64,000 nt of DNA from Amblyomma americanum (lineage: Eukaryota > Arthropoda > Arachnida > Ixodida > Ixodidae). This document shows, in pieces, positions 45,524-56,800 of the stretch (its first letter is position 1; each line of letters starts with the position of its first letter). The notes beneath the pieces were generated by a model, which was given only the letters and a program-made list of their open reading frames with translations, was not told where the DNA came from and did not search any database. The stretch is taken from contig NC_135500.1 of assembly GCF_052857255.1 (NCBI RefSeq), positions 107,131,548-107,195,547 on the forward strand, given 5' to 3'. Position numbers and translations under genes: made by a program.

Positions 45524-45718
45524 TGTCAGAAAGTGTGCCTTGTTTTTTTTTTATGTAGTTTTTCATCTGCCTCCTCCCATCATCATCGTCTCCCATCGTG
45601 ACCTTCTTTTATCTCCTCTTCCGGTCCCCCAGAGCAGAGTAGCAGGCCAGATATTTATTTTTCAGGCCAACCTCTCTGCCCTTCCTATCAATAAATCCTC
45701 TCTCTTGGTAGCCTTCCA

Positions 45719-46154
45719 AGCGGCACGGCGGTTTACGCCACCACTCGAGGGCCTGGCAGTTTAAGGCTGTGGACCAGACGCGATGCTTTGTGCTAAACGA
45801 ACGGAAGAGAAAGCTCCAAAAGGAGAGCACGGCGCAACAATATGCGAAAAGGTATATTCACACAAAGATACTCGGCGCCAGGGGCGAGTGAAATTCTGCC
45901 GCCACGACTCATATTGTGGCGGTACACCGGGTGGAAAGTGTGATCAGCTTGCGTTTTCTTCATACATATCGAAAAATGTAAAGCGTCCCCGGCTGCTGCT
46001 GCAACTCTGGTTTGCGGGGCTATAATTGTCCAGGCAGAAGCTGAGGTAGAAGGGCAGGGTGAGCTTAGACAATGACAGCAGGTGCCGTATATGAAATATA
46101 TACCATATTGTTCGGCGGGTCAACAAATTATTCATGTTTTAAACAGTCATGGTG
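45719..46154. other. Spacer
   Basis: No gene or repeat is recognised in this flank of the LINE. Confidence 0.45.
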
Positions 46155-46290
46155 AAAAACAGCGCAAGCCATACTTCGACATAGTGGCTAGCGCACAAAC
46201 ACGAACAGTATTCAGACAGGACAAACGCTGGACTTTCAACTGAGTTTTACTTCGGAAAGGACGTATTTATACAAGATTTTATCTTCCATT
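46155..46290 (-). mobile_element. Penelope-like element terminal fragment (tentative)
   Basis: GCGCACAAACACGAACAG, GGACAAACGCTGGACTTTCAACTGAG and a following T-rich stretch parallel the outer ends of the PLEs at 39,920 and 5,270 (CGCAAACACAAGCGCTGACTAACAACTG). There is no coding sequence. Confidence 0.45.
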
Positions 46291-46539
46291 CTCCTTAACT
46301 TGCGCCGCTGGTGCCGCCTACAGTTGCAGTCGCGTCAAACTGTGATAATGAAATAGCTAAAAAGCCACGTGTTACAAAAAGGCACGGCGTCATTAAAGTG
46401 ACAAGGCTGGGGAGCAGAAGTGAAGATTCAAGAAATATGTTTATATAATGTAAACCCGTGGGAAAATATAAAATGTTTTTCAGCACGAGCAGTCTGGAAA
46501 AGATATGCCATTTGAATTGGCACCCTTTGTCGGTATACA

Positions 46540-46675
46540 AGCCGCCGCGGTGGCTCTGTGGTTATGGCGCTCGGCTGCTGACCCGAAAGACGCGGAAATT
46601 TCTGCAGCCCTTCACTACGGCGCCCCTCACAGCCTGAGTCGCTTTGGGACGTACGTTACACCCTCATAAACCATA
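46540..46675 (+). mobile_element. Second-family SINE with internal deletion
   Basis: The tRNA-like head GCCGCCGCGGTGGCTCTGTGG through GACCCGAAAGACG is joined directly to the 3' body (GAAATTTCTGCAGCCCTTCACTACGGC) and the tail CATAAACCATAAAC. About 100 bp in the middle, including the B box, is missing compared with the copy at 39,256. Confidence 0.85.
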
Positions 46676-48179
46676 AACATTTGTCGCTATAGAAGAAAGC
46701 TAACTTCCTCTCGTGCATATATCCTCACAAATCAAAACCGCTTCTGTATCTCGGCATTCCAACTGCTACCGTACAGCAGGTTTGATCAGCGTCGAACCAG
46801 TGCTTTCACCATACAAGCTTCAACATCTCATTTGACATGCTCAGCCTAAGCTCCGACCGATGGCACCACTTTTGCAAGGCCAAGGTGCAATTTCCTTCTG
46901 GAAGCATTGTTCCGCCATTGGGCAAGACTCAGAGAGCTAGCAGCAGGCCCGCAGCATCTTTTAAGGTGTCTGCATCCCTCTGCCCAGACGTTGTATTTCT
47001 GTTGTATAGCAAAAGTACTGCCTGCCTTCCTTCAGCAAAAAATTCGTCCTTGGTACTTAAACGCCACGGAAACTCTTTGGCGACTGAGAAAAAGCGTGCA
47101 GATTCGGCAGGCACTTCGTATCGAATCATGACTTTATCGAATGTCTATCCAGCGTATTTTTTGCTACGCAACAACTCTTGATGCGACATCGAAGAAAATT
47201 TATCGTACGTGGACTCGAAAGAAAAAAGTGGACTGGAACAAACGATTTTTTTTGTACGTGAAATGAGCCAAATCTCTAAGTGCAAAGTGAAAAAAAAAAC
47301 GCCAAAGTTTATTATTCGCACAAACTGTAGCGTTATCCAAGCTGTTATATGATAGGCTTCACAGGTTAGAACAACCCTACACCACAATTTAATGAAAAAA
47401 AAATATAAATAATTTAGCCAATATCAGCGTGAAAAACTTTGGTTTTGACATTTTTTCGATGTGAAAATCTGGATCTGACTCCTTTTTGTTCAGAAAACTT
47501 AATCTCTATAGCTGTTTTCAAGCTTCGTTTATTGAAATAATGCGTAAAATTGAGTATGCTGCGAATACAGCAGGAGAAAAATGAGAACATTTATTGTGCG
47601 GAATCAGAGGCACTGTTTTGCTTCAACAAGAGCAACGAAAGGAGAATAGCAGGCTTCCGCCGCAAGCCCTGACTTGGAAGCCCTTTTTTTTCCTATTGTT
47701 CGCACATCGGAAGTGGAAAAGTAAACTAGCTAGAATATATGGGATGTAGAACATATTTTACTTCCCTGTAGCGTTCTAAATTCATGAGTAGTAGCGAAAT
47801 GGCAGACGTGTACAGAACGCAAGACGACAGGATAAGAGCTACGTTTGTCGTTTCCTGTCTGTCTCTGGTAATAATGAATTGAGAAATCCCCTGCTAACTA
47901 GCCCTACTAACCGCTTGAACTTTCCCTGTAGCAGGGGTGCATCCTTGCTTCATTGCCGGCGGGGCTAATGACCCCATCGTTATGGTTGTCTTCTGCGTTC
48001 AGATCTTCCGCCGATCTTTTCATATCCTCTGCAGTTGATGAGGAAGTAGCTCTGGGGAAGTAATAATTGAAACCACGCTCGAATCTGTTTGAATTACGAG
48101 GCTCAAAGTGACGAAGAAGGCTCTCACAAGCGGATTTGAGGCTCATGTTAATCCGTACACCTCTTATGAAAATGGTGTA
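46676..48179. other. AT-rich spacer
   Basis: Only chance-like open frames, such as plus 46,837-47,181. A minus-strand frame (48,248-47,907) starts inside the GTCTATAGAC array and ends in an acidic, hydrophilic stretch. I do not recognise it. Confidence 0.4.
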
Positions 48180-49225
48180 TAGACTGTCTATATAGGCATC
48201 CCATAGACTATATCGCCTTCCAATAGATATTTCCTTTCGTCTATTCACAGTCTATAGCAAAAGTATATGCCCATAAATCTATAGATTGCTTATAGACTGT
48301 CAATAGGGTTTGTATTACCTACAGACTACTCTATATGATTTGTCTATATAAATTCAATTCACATTATAGACAAATATCTATGGACAGTTTATAGACTGTG
48401 AAAAGAAATTTTTACTGGTTATCAGCAGGATCTGCCTCATTTTTAATTTGGCATCAGATTTGTTAACAGGTTTTCTAGGTGTTACTGGGCACCTTTCGTT
48501 CTCACAGCTTCTGCAGAAGACCCATGAATGAGCTCTCCATTACAGCAAAATCTGACTTAGTTTTGAATTCTGGACTTATCTTGTTTTAAAAAAGCTTCTA
48601 AAATTCAACCCAAATGCTAAAAAGACAGATGGTGGTCATCGCAGTGCCCTGTGTACACCAGACACCTGAAAGATGAATTGGTGGTAATTGAAAGATGCCT
48701 TGCCCTTACAGAAATTTCTTTAGACAGTCCATAGACTGCCTACAGACTTTAGTCTATGAAGTATATAAACTTTATATAGACAAATCCTAAAGACTACTCT
48801 ATAGACAGTCAATAGATTTATGGCCATAGACTTTTAGTAGACACTGTAGAAGCTTGGGCAAGTTGGTGTGACATGGTTTTTTCAGCAGTGCAGGGGACAA
48901 AGGACGTGACAAGTGCATAGACACGGCGCTTAGTAGACTTTTGTCTATGCAGTCTATAAATGTCTACTGAAAGTCTCATAGCCATAGGTCTATGGGCAGT
49001 CTATAGATTTATGGTCATACACTTAATTCCTTTAGATTTGTGTCTATAAGCAAGTCTACTGGTCCAGTAGACATAGGTCTATAGACTGTCTATAGAAATT
49101 ATAGACTGTCTATAGACATTCTATAGATTTACGATCTGGCAATGCTGTAGACATTTGGCTATAGTCAGTCTATAAACCTCTGTCTACTAAACCTTCAGTA
49201 GACCATTGTCTGTAGACGGACAGTC
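48180..49225. repeat. Array of GTCTATAGAC-type palindromic motifs
   Basis: Many copies of variants of (T)CTATAGACTGTCTATAGAC occur at 48,180-48,420 and 48,710-49,225, with a less repetitive stretch between. GTCTATAGAC is its own reverse complement, so either strand can fold. The motif AT-rich context and irregular spacing differ from the regular 62-bp array at 52,640. GTGACATGGTTTTTTCAGCAG (48,870) and CTGCTGAAAAAGGTCAC (49,228) are inverted with respect to each other and bracket the right half. Confidence 0.8.
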
Positions 49226-49599
49226 TACAACTGCTGAAAAAGGTCACCACACGGTCTTCAAAAATGATATGAAAATCAATATACTCACAAATTTACTTTA
49301 TTTCCAAGCTATCCAGGCTGGGAATATGCAATACATGCACCATAAGAATGCACCACATCATAAAAATAAACGTTGGAAGTAACGATCCGGCCAGTTTCCT
49401 TTCAAGCATTCTTGAAGCCTGTTGTCTGCAGTCAAGTTATCCAAGCATGTTGACTTGTACAGCGCAAAGAAAAAACTGATATAAGGATAACTTCAAAAAA
49501 AAGTTCTACGCCATCTATACATTGGCTTTGCAAAGCAAGGCATATCTTGGGTATACCATTCTAGGAAGGCAATTTTGATCGCTTTCGGTATGGTTTTAT
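49226..49599. other. Spacer
   Basis: No gene or repeat is recognised beyond the inverted CTGCTGAAAAAGGTCAC at its left edge. Confidence 0.4.
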
Positions 49600-49824
49600 G
49601 GGGTCCAAAGAACCAAGGTGACTCAGGCTATGAGAGATGCTGTAGTGAAAGGCTGCGGGAAATTTCGACAACCTGGGCTTCTTTACCGTGCACTGACATC
49701 GCATAGTACACGGGCTTATAGCATTTCCGCTCCATCAAAATGTGACCGCCGAAGCCGGCATCGAAGCTGCGTCTTTCAGATTACCAGTTGATCCCGATAA
49801 CCACTGAGCCACCGTGCTGGCTTC
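49600..49824 (-). mobile_element. Old second-family SINE copy
   Basis: This is the antisense of the SINE at 39,256. AGCATGGTGGCTCAGTGG-like head sequence lies at the right end (complement of CCACTGAGCCACCGTGCT), the TGTACTATGCGATGTCAGTG block is in the middle, and a diverged 3' half (CAGCCTTTCACTACAGC) is at the left. Divergence is clearly higher than in the other copies. Confidence 0.75.
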
Positions 49825-52639
49825 ATCGTTTCAGTGAATAAGCATGACAAATTTTAAATGTTTTTCATAAAACATTGTAACAAAGACTCATAATTCCTGG
49901 AGCAATCTCCATCTGCACTAAATACCTGATATCGGTACTGACTCTGTATGGCATTACTTTTACGTTGGAACAGAAGACTTCGAAGAATTGTGCCACATTT
50001 CAGCACTGACTCACTACGAGCTGTTGTAAATGTCATCCCCATAAAATCCACATTCGATGCTCCTTGCACAGGGATCCCAACAGAAGTATACTGCAGCATT
50101 TATTCTTGTACCCGCTATTGAACAAGCGCTTCAAAACACCCTGCGTGAATCCTGGTACGTACGCCGATACTCAAACGGGCACAAGCCATGCAAAAGCTAC
50201 CCAGTAGACTGCGAACCAGTTCACCACAGTTTTGCGCCCATAACTTGAAGCACAAATAGGGAATAGTATTGTCATGCATCAGCGCGGGCTCTTAGAAACA
50301 AGCAGTTTGCAGCACTTCCATGGAGAACGCATTGTCCAGGAAAACTGAAGCAGTAGGTAGTGGCTGCAGCGGTGCCTTTTCAAAAGCTGGCATGAGCTTG
50401 GGACAACATACGCATTACTGTCAATACCGTCACAAGTTCACTTAGTTTTCCTTCAAGTGCAGCCCGAACAGCGCAGTAAAGAGGTGGTTCCTGCATGCAG
50501 GTAACCTTACCTACTTCCCTAACGCTACTAGAAATATCAACGAACGCAACGAACGCACTCCAACTAGGAACTATTTCAATGAAACAATGAAGTCTTCAAC
50601 CACAGGCGCAGCCATAACACAGCGCGAGCTGAACTGCATTCGTTTGCGCAAATAAGCGCCGAGTAACATTGGCGCTTACGTAATGTAGCAGTCTGAGAAC
50701 GGAAACGCACACTGTGCCTTTCGCGCAAATGCTGTTAGAGAAATTTGTGCACGCATAAGCGGGGTTCATGAACTAGCCTCTCGGAACAAAATGTAAGCCA
50801 TCGCTTCTCGAGGCGACCTTTACTCGGCTTTTGGAATGAAAGCGCAGGCCAGCGGCTCGGATGACAGGGATGGAGGAATCCGTGCGTTTTCAACGTATAC
50901 AGGATGGGCAACGTATAGGTTCTTCGCGGTGTTTGTACACGCTGACAGTTCGCGCCGGCAACGACTTTTGTTGAACCATCACACTATTACCATTCCTCCA
51001 GCGCCGCTTGAACCCAACTTTGGCAAATGTCCTGCGCTCCAGTCTATCATAGCGTTACAATATATCTTTGGTGAAACGTCGCGGTCCACGACGCGCGCTG
51101 AGCGAGAGTCTACACGTAACAAGCAATGCACACCGCTCAACGTACAGCACTCCATGGTCCGGATAGGCGATAGCACAAAGATTTAAAAAATAAACGCAAT
51201 CCACCGCAGAACGCGAGTGTGCGTTTGTGGAGGCGCCAAGTAAAACTAGCTCACATGGGCATAGTTCTACTTCGGCCGTAATACACGGGCTAACTGATAT
51301 TTCTGGCCGCGCATCTACTTTGCAACGCGAAAAAGCCAGTGGACAGTTTGCGCAGAGCATCTTACCATCACGGGTTTCGCACCGACTGCATTTCCGCCCT
51401 TTAGGAACAACTTAACGGAACAGACGACATAAGCGGCATTCCGCTGCTTGTAACGCAGCACACAAAGGAGGATAGAAGTTTGTGGCTGCTCAGATAATCT
51501 GCTATGCACACACAGCTCGTCGTATAGTGGCTTAGGAGACAAATTTAATAAAACATAATCGTGTAGACTTACCGCGAGTGGACGATTAAGTTATTTCGTT
51601 CGAAACGTAACCGACGTAATCCACGGACCACGGGTGAACACGCCGACGACACCGACACATTCGCGCACACAGTTGCTTGCAGCCCGAATGATTTTCAGCC
51701 GTCTCGTATCTTTCGTGTCGTATGCGCCGTATCTTTACCATTCGCACTCTTGCCGTGTCTAGATTTATCTGGTATCCAAGACCACAGAGGGCAATTGGTT
51801 TATCAGCTTAAATTCTTCCCTCGCGCTTTAAAAACCGCATTGTTTTATCGAAAACAAGGCAGAAACCTTAGAGCTTTTTCTATTCGCGCCGCTCCCACCG
51901 AACAGTATGTGGCATGCTATTCGAATAATTAAAAAGTTGCAAAGCATAGTCTTTTTTTTTGCGTGTGTTTGTGTTTAGAAAACTTTTATGGATGACATCA
52001 GCGTGTCATCAGCTCCGAAGCAGCAGGTTTATATAAGGGGAGGAAAGAAGAAATACTGCCTTTGAGATTGTTGCGTCGCAACACTTTTCCACGTGAATGC
52101 AAACGGTAAAAGTATAAATGGCAAGATGCTAATCGCGCAGAGGACGATGCTCTTTGAGACGCTTCTAACGGTTTTATAAGAGATGAACACATGCTTGAAT
52201 TCTCACACCCGTCTTTCATTTTCAGGAAGTTTTAAAGAGAAATGTGGAATCAGTGACGAAACGTTTCTGAGTTAAGCGCGGTGGGCAGTAACGATTGAAA
52301 GATGGAATGGAATTGTCTCGAGTGATTCCTTTAAGACAGAGCGTGTTCGTTTGGCGCAGTACAGTCTGCGGGCACTCTTACTTCTGCAACGGCTGTCTTT
52401 CCATGATTTTCCTCTTATCATTGAGTGTTCTTTATCGGTGTTGACCACATACGGCCCTGTATGACGAGAAGGAGCTTTTTAAGAGTTCTAAATACAATAT
52501 ACAGGATGGTGTCGCATTGTCCTCATCCAATATTTTTTTTTTAATTCCCGAAACAGCGAAGGAGGTGGAGGACTCTAGCGATTGTTGCGGTCACCCGCTG
52601 CAGGGTTCCTCTCGGGATCAATTGCAAAAAAAAAAAAAC
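49825..52639. other. Spacer
   Basis: No supported gene. Open frames at 50,836-51,186 (plus) and 51,360-51,055 (minus) overlap on opposite strands and lack motifs. CACACGGTGTCGG-like GC-rich sequence near 51,600-51,700 could be promoter DNA, but nothing confirms it. Confidence 0.4.
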
Positions 52640-53095
52640 AAATTGAAGTTATTACAAACTTAGTCGAAAGGCAGTATATAGATTGTCTGCATTCAAAAAG
52701 AAATTGGGATTGTTATAGACTTTGGTCTATGGATAGTCTACAGACTGTCTACAGACAAAAGGAGATTAAGGCTATTATAGACTTTAGCCTATAGATATTC
52801 TATCAACCGTCTATAGACAAAAGGCAATTAAGGCTGTTATATACATTAGTCTATAGATAGTCTATAGACCGTCTAAGACACAATGAAATTATGGCTGTCA
52901 TAGACTTAGGCTATAGATAGTCGATAGACCATCTTTAGACGAAAGGAAATAAGACAGTTGCAGACTTTAGTCTATACATAGTCTATAGACAAAAAGAAAC
53001 TAAGGCTCTCATAGACTTAGGCTACAGATAGCCTATAAATAGTCTATAGACGAAAGGAAATTAAGGCGTTCTAGGTATAGACTAAAGAAAATTAG
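52640..53095. repeat. 62-bp-period minisatellite built on GTCTATAGAC
   Basis: About six to seven units of the form AAAGGAAATTAAGGCTGTTA, then TAGACTTTAGTCTATAGATAGTCTATAGACCGTCTATAGAC, at a period near 62 bp. Divergence between units is moderate. There is no open reading frame through it. It shares the palindromic core with the array at 48,180-49,225. Confidence 0.88.
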
Positions 53096-54385
53096 GCTGT
53101 TTTTCAAAACGATATTTCCAGAGGTCATTAATAGCTCTTATATTACACCGCCTGCGCCAAAGCAAAAAAAAAACGAAACATTACAGTGGTCGCTGAAAGC
53201 GACCTGATGATCTATGACGGGGCAGCCAAATCCTCTGTCTAGTCTTTTCGTTTCTAATCTGGATACAGCGTACAAAAAAGTTTTCTACCGCTTTAAAACA
53301 GCCCTAAAAGGAAATTGCAGGGAGCCTAAATTTACGATAGACGTCCGGAACCCTACAAGGATTTTCTTCGCGAAAACGTGCCTACGTTGCTGAGAAAATT
53401 TCGAATGACTGCCCCTGATTTCCTCCTTCCCTTTACACTCCCACGCAACGAGGACGGTGCTACGTGCTTTTTACGACGTATAACCTTACGAGCTCTCAGC
53501 GAATCAGCGAAAACGAACGTAAACAGAACCGCTTAGTTACAGTGGCTCGGTTCACACATCGGACCACCCTTTGTTGCAGTATTCGTCAACAGATGGAGCC
53601 ACCGTCCTGTTCATCGTCCGTCATGCTGCGCAGCGCGTCTTGTAAAGTCACTGTGGTGGCTTCCCGGTTAAGAGAGAGCGCGAATGGCCCTGATAGCTTG
53701 TGCTTGCCTTGTTCTTGCAAACCATCTGCGCACAATGACGTCACAAAGGACTACTAGGCGGCAAGCAGAGCGAGCGACGCTTCGCATTCCCCTATCTGCG
53801 CAGCACTGCCACGCTGCTTTCCTTCTGTTCTGGCGATACTTGACCGCTGAAATAGCGTTTGACGTGAAAGTGATCAGCCAGTCATGGCCAACGAAGAGTT
53901 CCCTTCTTCGTACGCAGGTCTCGATTTCTGCAGTTTAGACCGTAGCGTGAATGCAGCGTGTGAATGCAGATCTATGAGTGTCAATAAATGCATTTCACTT
54001 TTACACAGTTCTCTGCCTTATCTAAATTCTGTTCACGGGATTAGTGCCAAATTTTTAATATTTGCATGCTAGGGCTCACTGTCTACGCTCCAAAGACGAT
54101 TAAGCCTATATAGGAGTAAAAAGGGAGTAAGCTGTCGTCTAGCGCACTCCCTTTTAGGGGCAATGTTCTCCGAAAGCAGTTCAAACCACCAAGAAATGTG
54201 ATTCGATTTTAAGATTTTACTGAAAAAAAACGTTCGAGATCACTGCGGTAACCCGCATTGGAGGAATGCGAAAGCGTTGACGCCTCCTCGCCCCTCTTTG
54301 CCCCCCTTTGCCTCCCTTTGCCTCTTGATTGGATATCGGTTTCCTCTGATTAGACCGCTTTCACCTCAAACTTCTTTAGAGCTTT
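53096..54385. other. Spacer
   Basis: Short open frames only. No recognised gene. TGACGTCA lies near 53,736. Confidence 0.4.
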
Positions 54386-54535
54386 CAAATTTGGCGCCAC
54401 GCTTGACTCCGGCCACACCACCGGTTTTTCATATTTGGCTCCAAGCTTTGGCTCCACCCACTTCCGGTGTTTTCAAATTTGGCGCCACTTTTTCTCTAGC
54501 CACGCCCACTTTTTGGACATTTTTGGCTCTGATTA
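54386..54535. repeat. 44-bp minisatellite with TTTGGCGCC motifs
   Basis: TTTGG recurs at 54,390, 54,434, 54,478 and 54,522, an exact period of 44 bp. Each unit has the form TTCAAATTTGGCGCCACGCT followed by a CCACACCACCGG-type segment. Units 1 and 3 carry TTTGGCGCC, which matches the E2F core. Units 2 and 4 read TTTGGCTC. Confidence 0.9.
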
Positions 54536-55345
54536 ATTACCTACTAATCCGATTGTGAATTTTTTTTTTTGCGCAGCATCCTCACATCATTCTCTTTCGT
54601 TTACAACCACACGTTTGATGCTAGATCTTCTGAGAACGTCACAACTGCTGCCGGCACGTTTTGATGACACGAAACCGTCGACATAGTTTAGAAATGCTTT
54701 CGCATTCAAAAATAATCACTGCAGTCTTCAGCCTCGGTTCGCGCCTACCATGTATGGCATTCCAGCCATACGATTGTCAAGACGAGCCAAACAGAGAAAG
54801 AGCCCGCACGGCAGGTCATATCGGTCCCCAAGCTTTGCCGCAACAACAAACACTCCACAGATCTCTCATCCAACCTTTTTTCATTTGTTTAAGCATCTTA
54901 CTCATCTCTCACTTCATAGTTTTTATGCACAGAGGCAATAAACATCGCTCCAAAGAAAAAAAAAAATCTCTCATTCGCATGAGCTGCGTGCGCATTATAG
55001 CGTCCCCTAAAGGACCAGTCGTGTCGTCACATTATACTTCGCTTGTTTGAAGTGCAATGATATGGGTTTCGTAAGCATTCACGATGTGATAAAGTGTGAC
55101 AGCACCTTTGAATTGCTATAGTGCACGTATGGCAACGCGAACTTACTTCACAGATTTCATTCTGTGTAGTGAAACCAAGCCGACCGCAAGGTAGTTATAC
55201 CACGCAAGGGTCATGACACCCAAGGTCATGACACATGCGGCCAGCTAACAAAAATGAACAATAAACGGGTAGATGAACCGAATATTCTCCTGTATAGGTA
55301 TCTGGCACATGCACATAATTTGGCACATGCACACAATAATAAATT
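54536..55345. other. Spacer
   Basis: No gene is recognised. Short duplicated phrases occur (GGTCATGACAC twice near 55,210-55,235; GGCACATGCACA twice near 55,304-55,333). Confidence 0.4.
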
Positions 55346-55470
55346 CTTTATTGGTGCAATGACATGGTTTCGCAAAGACAAAAAGTTACTTCAAGCAGTG
55401 ACTGGCACGTATGGCGGTGAAGCAGAGTAAAAAGGAACGAACATTATAGGAGGCGCCAGGCTCCTACAGT

Positions 55471-55851
55471 TCACAAACGTTTCTGCGTGCTCCAACTTTG
55501 ATACTTCGGCATACTGCACAGTTCCTGCGAGAGCTGCGGAGCTCCTGCGGGGTATTTCACAGCCAAAAAACGGGCGACTGTAAAAATCGACAGCTGTAAA
55601 CTGATTACCTGATGTGCAATAAACTTTTCCGATAACACTCCCAGTGTAGTTCCATGTGGCTGCAAAGCTATGTCTAACAACTGTCCATGCAGTGCGACCG
55701 ATTGAGCACTGTCAATTATCCGGAGTAGTATAAACGGAAGATAACGATTTGAAAGCATGCTTAGTGTATTTGCTAGTAGACGTTCGTGTTCACCACAAAG
55801 GCCAAAGTGGAACACGTCACTCCTATGTTTTAATAGCCCCGCCCCTGGCAT
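55471..55851 (-). CDS. Hypothetical 126-residue ORF
   Basis: An ATG on the minus strand at 55,851-55,849 opens 126 codons to a stop at 55,471-55,473. CpG-rich DNA with GCC repeats lies directly upstream (55,860-55,990). AATAAA is present on the minus strand at 55,352-55,347, about 120 bp past the stop. The protein has a Leu-rich middle (SMLSNRYLPFILLRIIDSAQ) and no signal peptide. I recognise no domain. The order promoter-like island, ORF, poly(A) signal is suggestive, but a chance ORF is quite possible. Confidence 0.3.
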   Translation of the reverse strand: MPGAGLLKHRSDVFHFGLCGEHERLLANTLSMLSNRYLPFILLRIIDSAQSVALHGQLLDIALQPHGTTLGVLSEKFIAHQVISLQLSIFTVARFLAVKYPAGAPQLSQELCSMPKYQSWSTQKRL

Positions 55852-56177
55852 TCGTTAGCGGCGGCGGCGGTGACGTTACGAGTTCGGCCCATTTCGCACT
55901 GCGAACGGGGAACCAAACACGCTGCAGTTTTGTCACCGGCTTGTTTGTAACGCTGCTGCACGAGCTCCGTCGAAGATGTCGCAGTGAAGAAATGTCCACT
56001 CAGGATACGGAGAATTTAACAAAACTTGCGCGTCGCGGACTTTGCTCCTTGCTTTTTTTCTTTCTTTTTTTGTACATGAACAGAGCATCAGAAATGTAAT
56101 TCCTGCTCATAAAAGCTAGCATTATCTGTGACTTTGCACACTGCCGTTGTGAAGCGTAGCTCGGACGGAACGGCGGC

Positions 56178-56531
56178 TCAGTCGTCGTTGTCCGTGGCAG
56201 GTCCCTTGTGGCGCCCGTATATGCGGTCGTGCACTGACGGCTTGGGCCGGATGTTGTAGAGCCCCCGAGATCCGTACGCGCAGAACGGGTAGTCCCGGAG
56301 CTTGTCCCTGCGCATGTAGAGGCGGGCCAGCCATTCGCCGCAGGGCACAAACGAGGAGCCGTAGGCCAGGTAGCCCCAGCGCAGGGGCCGGTCGGGCATC
56401 CCAAACGGCGGCCACGGAGTCGGCATCAGGTGAGCTTCGGCGCCGCTCCGCCACGACAGCACCAGCGCCAGCGCCAGTGGCAGCAGCACGAGCGGCAGGG
56501 TCCCACCGAACCGTCGGAGTTGCGGTGGCAT
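56178..56531 (-). CDS. Small secreted protein, 117 residues
   Basis: On the minus strand the ATG lies two bases after a good acceptor (CGTTTCCGCATTTCAG, ending at 56,534), so a noncoding first exon is expected upstream. The N-terminus has a basic start (MPPQLRRFGGT), a Leu/Ala hydrophobic core (LPLVLLPLALALVL) and a likely signal cleavage near residue 33 (after AEA). The mature part has two Cys (FVPCGEW, YPFCAYG), aromatic and Arg-rich sequence, and an acidic end (ATDNDD). GC and codon composition are clearly different from the surrounding AT-rich DNA. I do not recognise the family. Secretion is inferred from the signal peptide. A single-pass membrane protein is the alternative. No AATAAA was seen soon after the stop. 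Confidence 0.6.
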   Translation of the reverse strand: MPPQLRRFGGTLPLVLLPLALALVLSWRSGAEAHLMPTPWPPFGMPDRPLRWGYLAYGSSFVPCGEWLARLYMRRDKLRDYPFCAYGSRGLYNIRPKPSVHDRIYGRHKGPATDNDD

Positions 56532-56680
56532 CCCTGAAATGCGGAAACGGGGGATTTTTTTTCCTCAATTCGCGCTTTTTCTTTCAATGTTCGCTTCCTG
56601 TTAATCTGCTAAACTTTGCAACATAATCAGATGATGTGCGGCCCCTGTCAAAACCGCACGGGTCTACAGAGTTCACAGCC

Positions 56681-56800
56681 TCATCATCATCATCAGCAGC
56701 AGCCTGACTACGTTTAATGCACGACAAAGACTCCTCCCATTTACTCCCAATTGATCTTCTCCTGGGCCAGCTGCGGTCCTCTCACCCCTTCAGACTGCCT
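56681..56800 (-). mobile_element. LINE 3' end, antisense
   Basis: CATCATCATCATCAGCAGCAGCCTGACTACG followed by CTCCTCCCATTTACTCCCAATT and CCAGCTGCGGTCC is the complement of a tick LINE 3' UTR ending in (GATGAT)n. Confidence 0.7.

Larger units (their letters stand above)
41411..45704 (+). mobile_element. 5'-truncated I-type LINE retrotransposon with 14-bp TSD
   Basis: The 14-bp duplication TTGGTAGCCTTCCA at 41,397-41,410 and 45,705-45,718 defines the insertion exactly. Inside are the end of ORF1, an ORF2 with endonuclease, reverse transcriptase, RNase H and a terminal CCHC-type cluster, and a 3' UTR with AATAAA at 45,690-45,695 ending close to the duplication. The domain order EN-RT-RNase H places it in the I superfamily. 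It begins within ORF1, so it is 5'-truncated. ORF2 has only a few lesions, so the insertion is fairly recent. Confidence 0.92.

Noticed and set aside
47907..48248. 113-codon minus ORF
   Set aside because: Its N-terminal third is encoded by the GTCTATAGAC repeat array; the acidic C-terminal part is not recognised and lacks gene signals.
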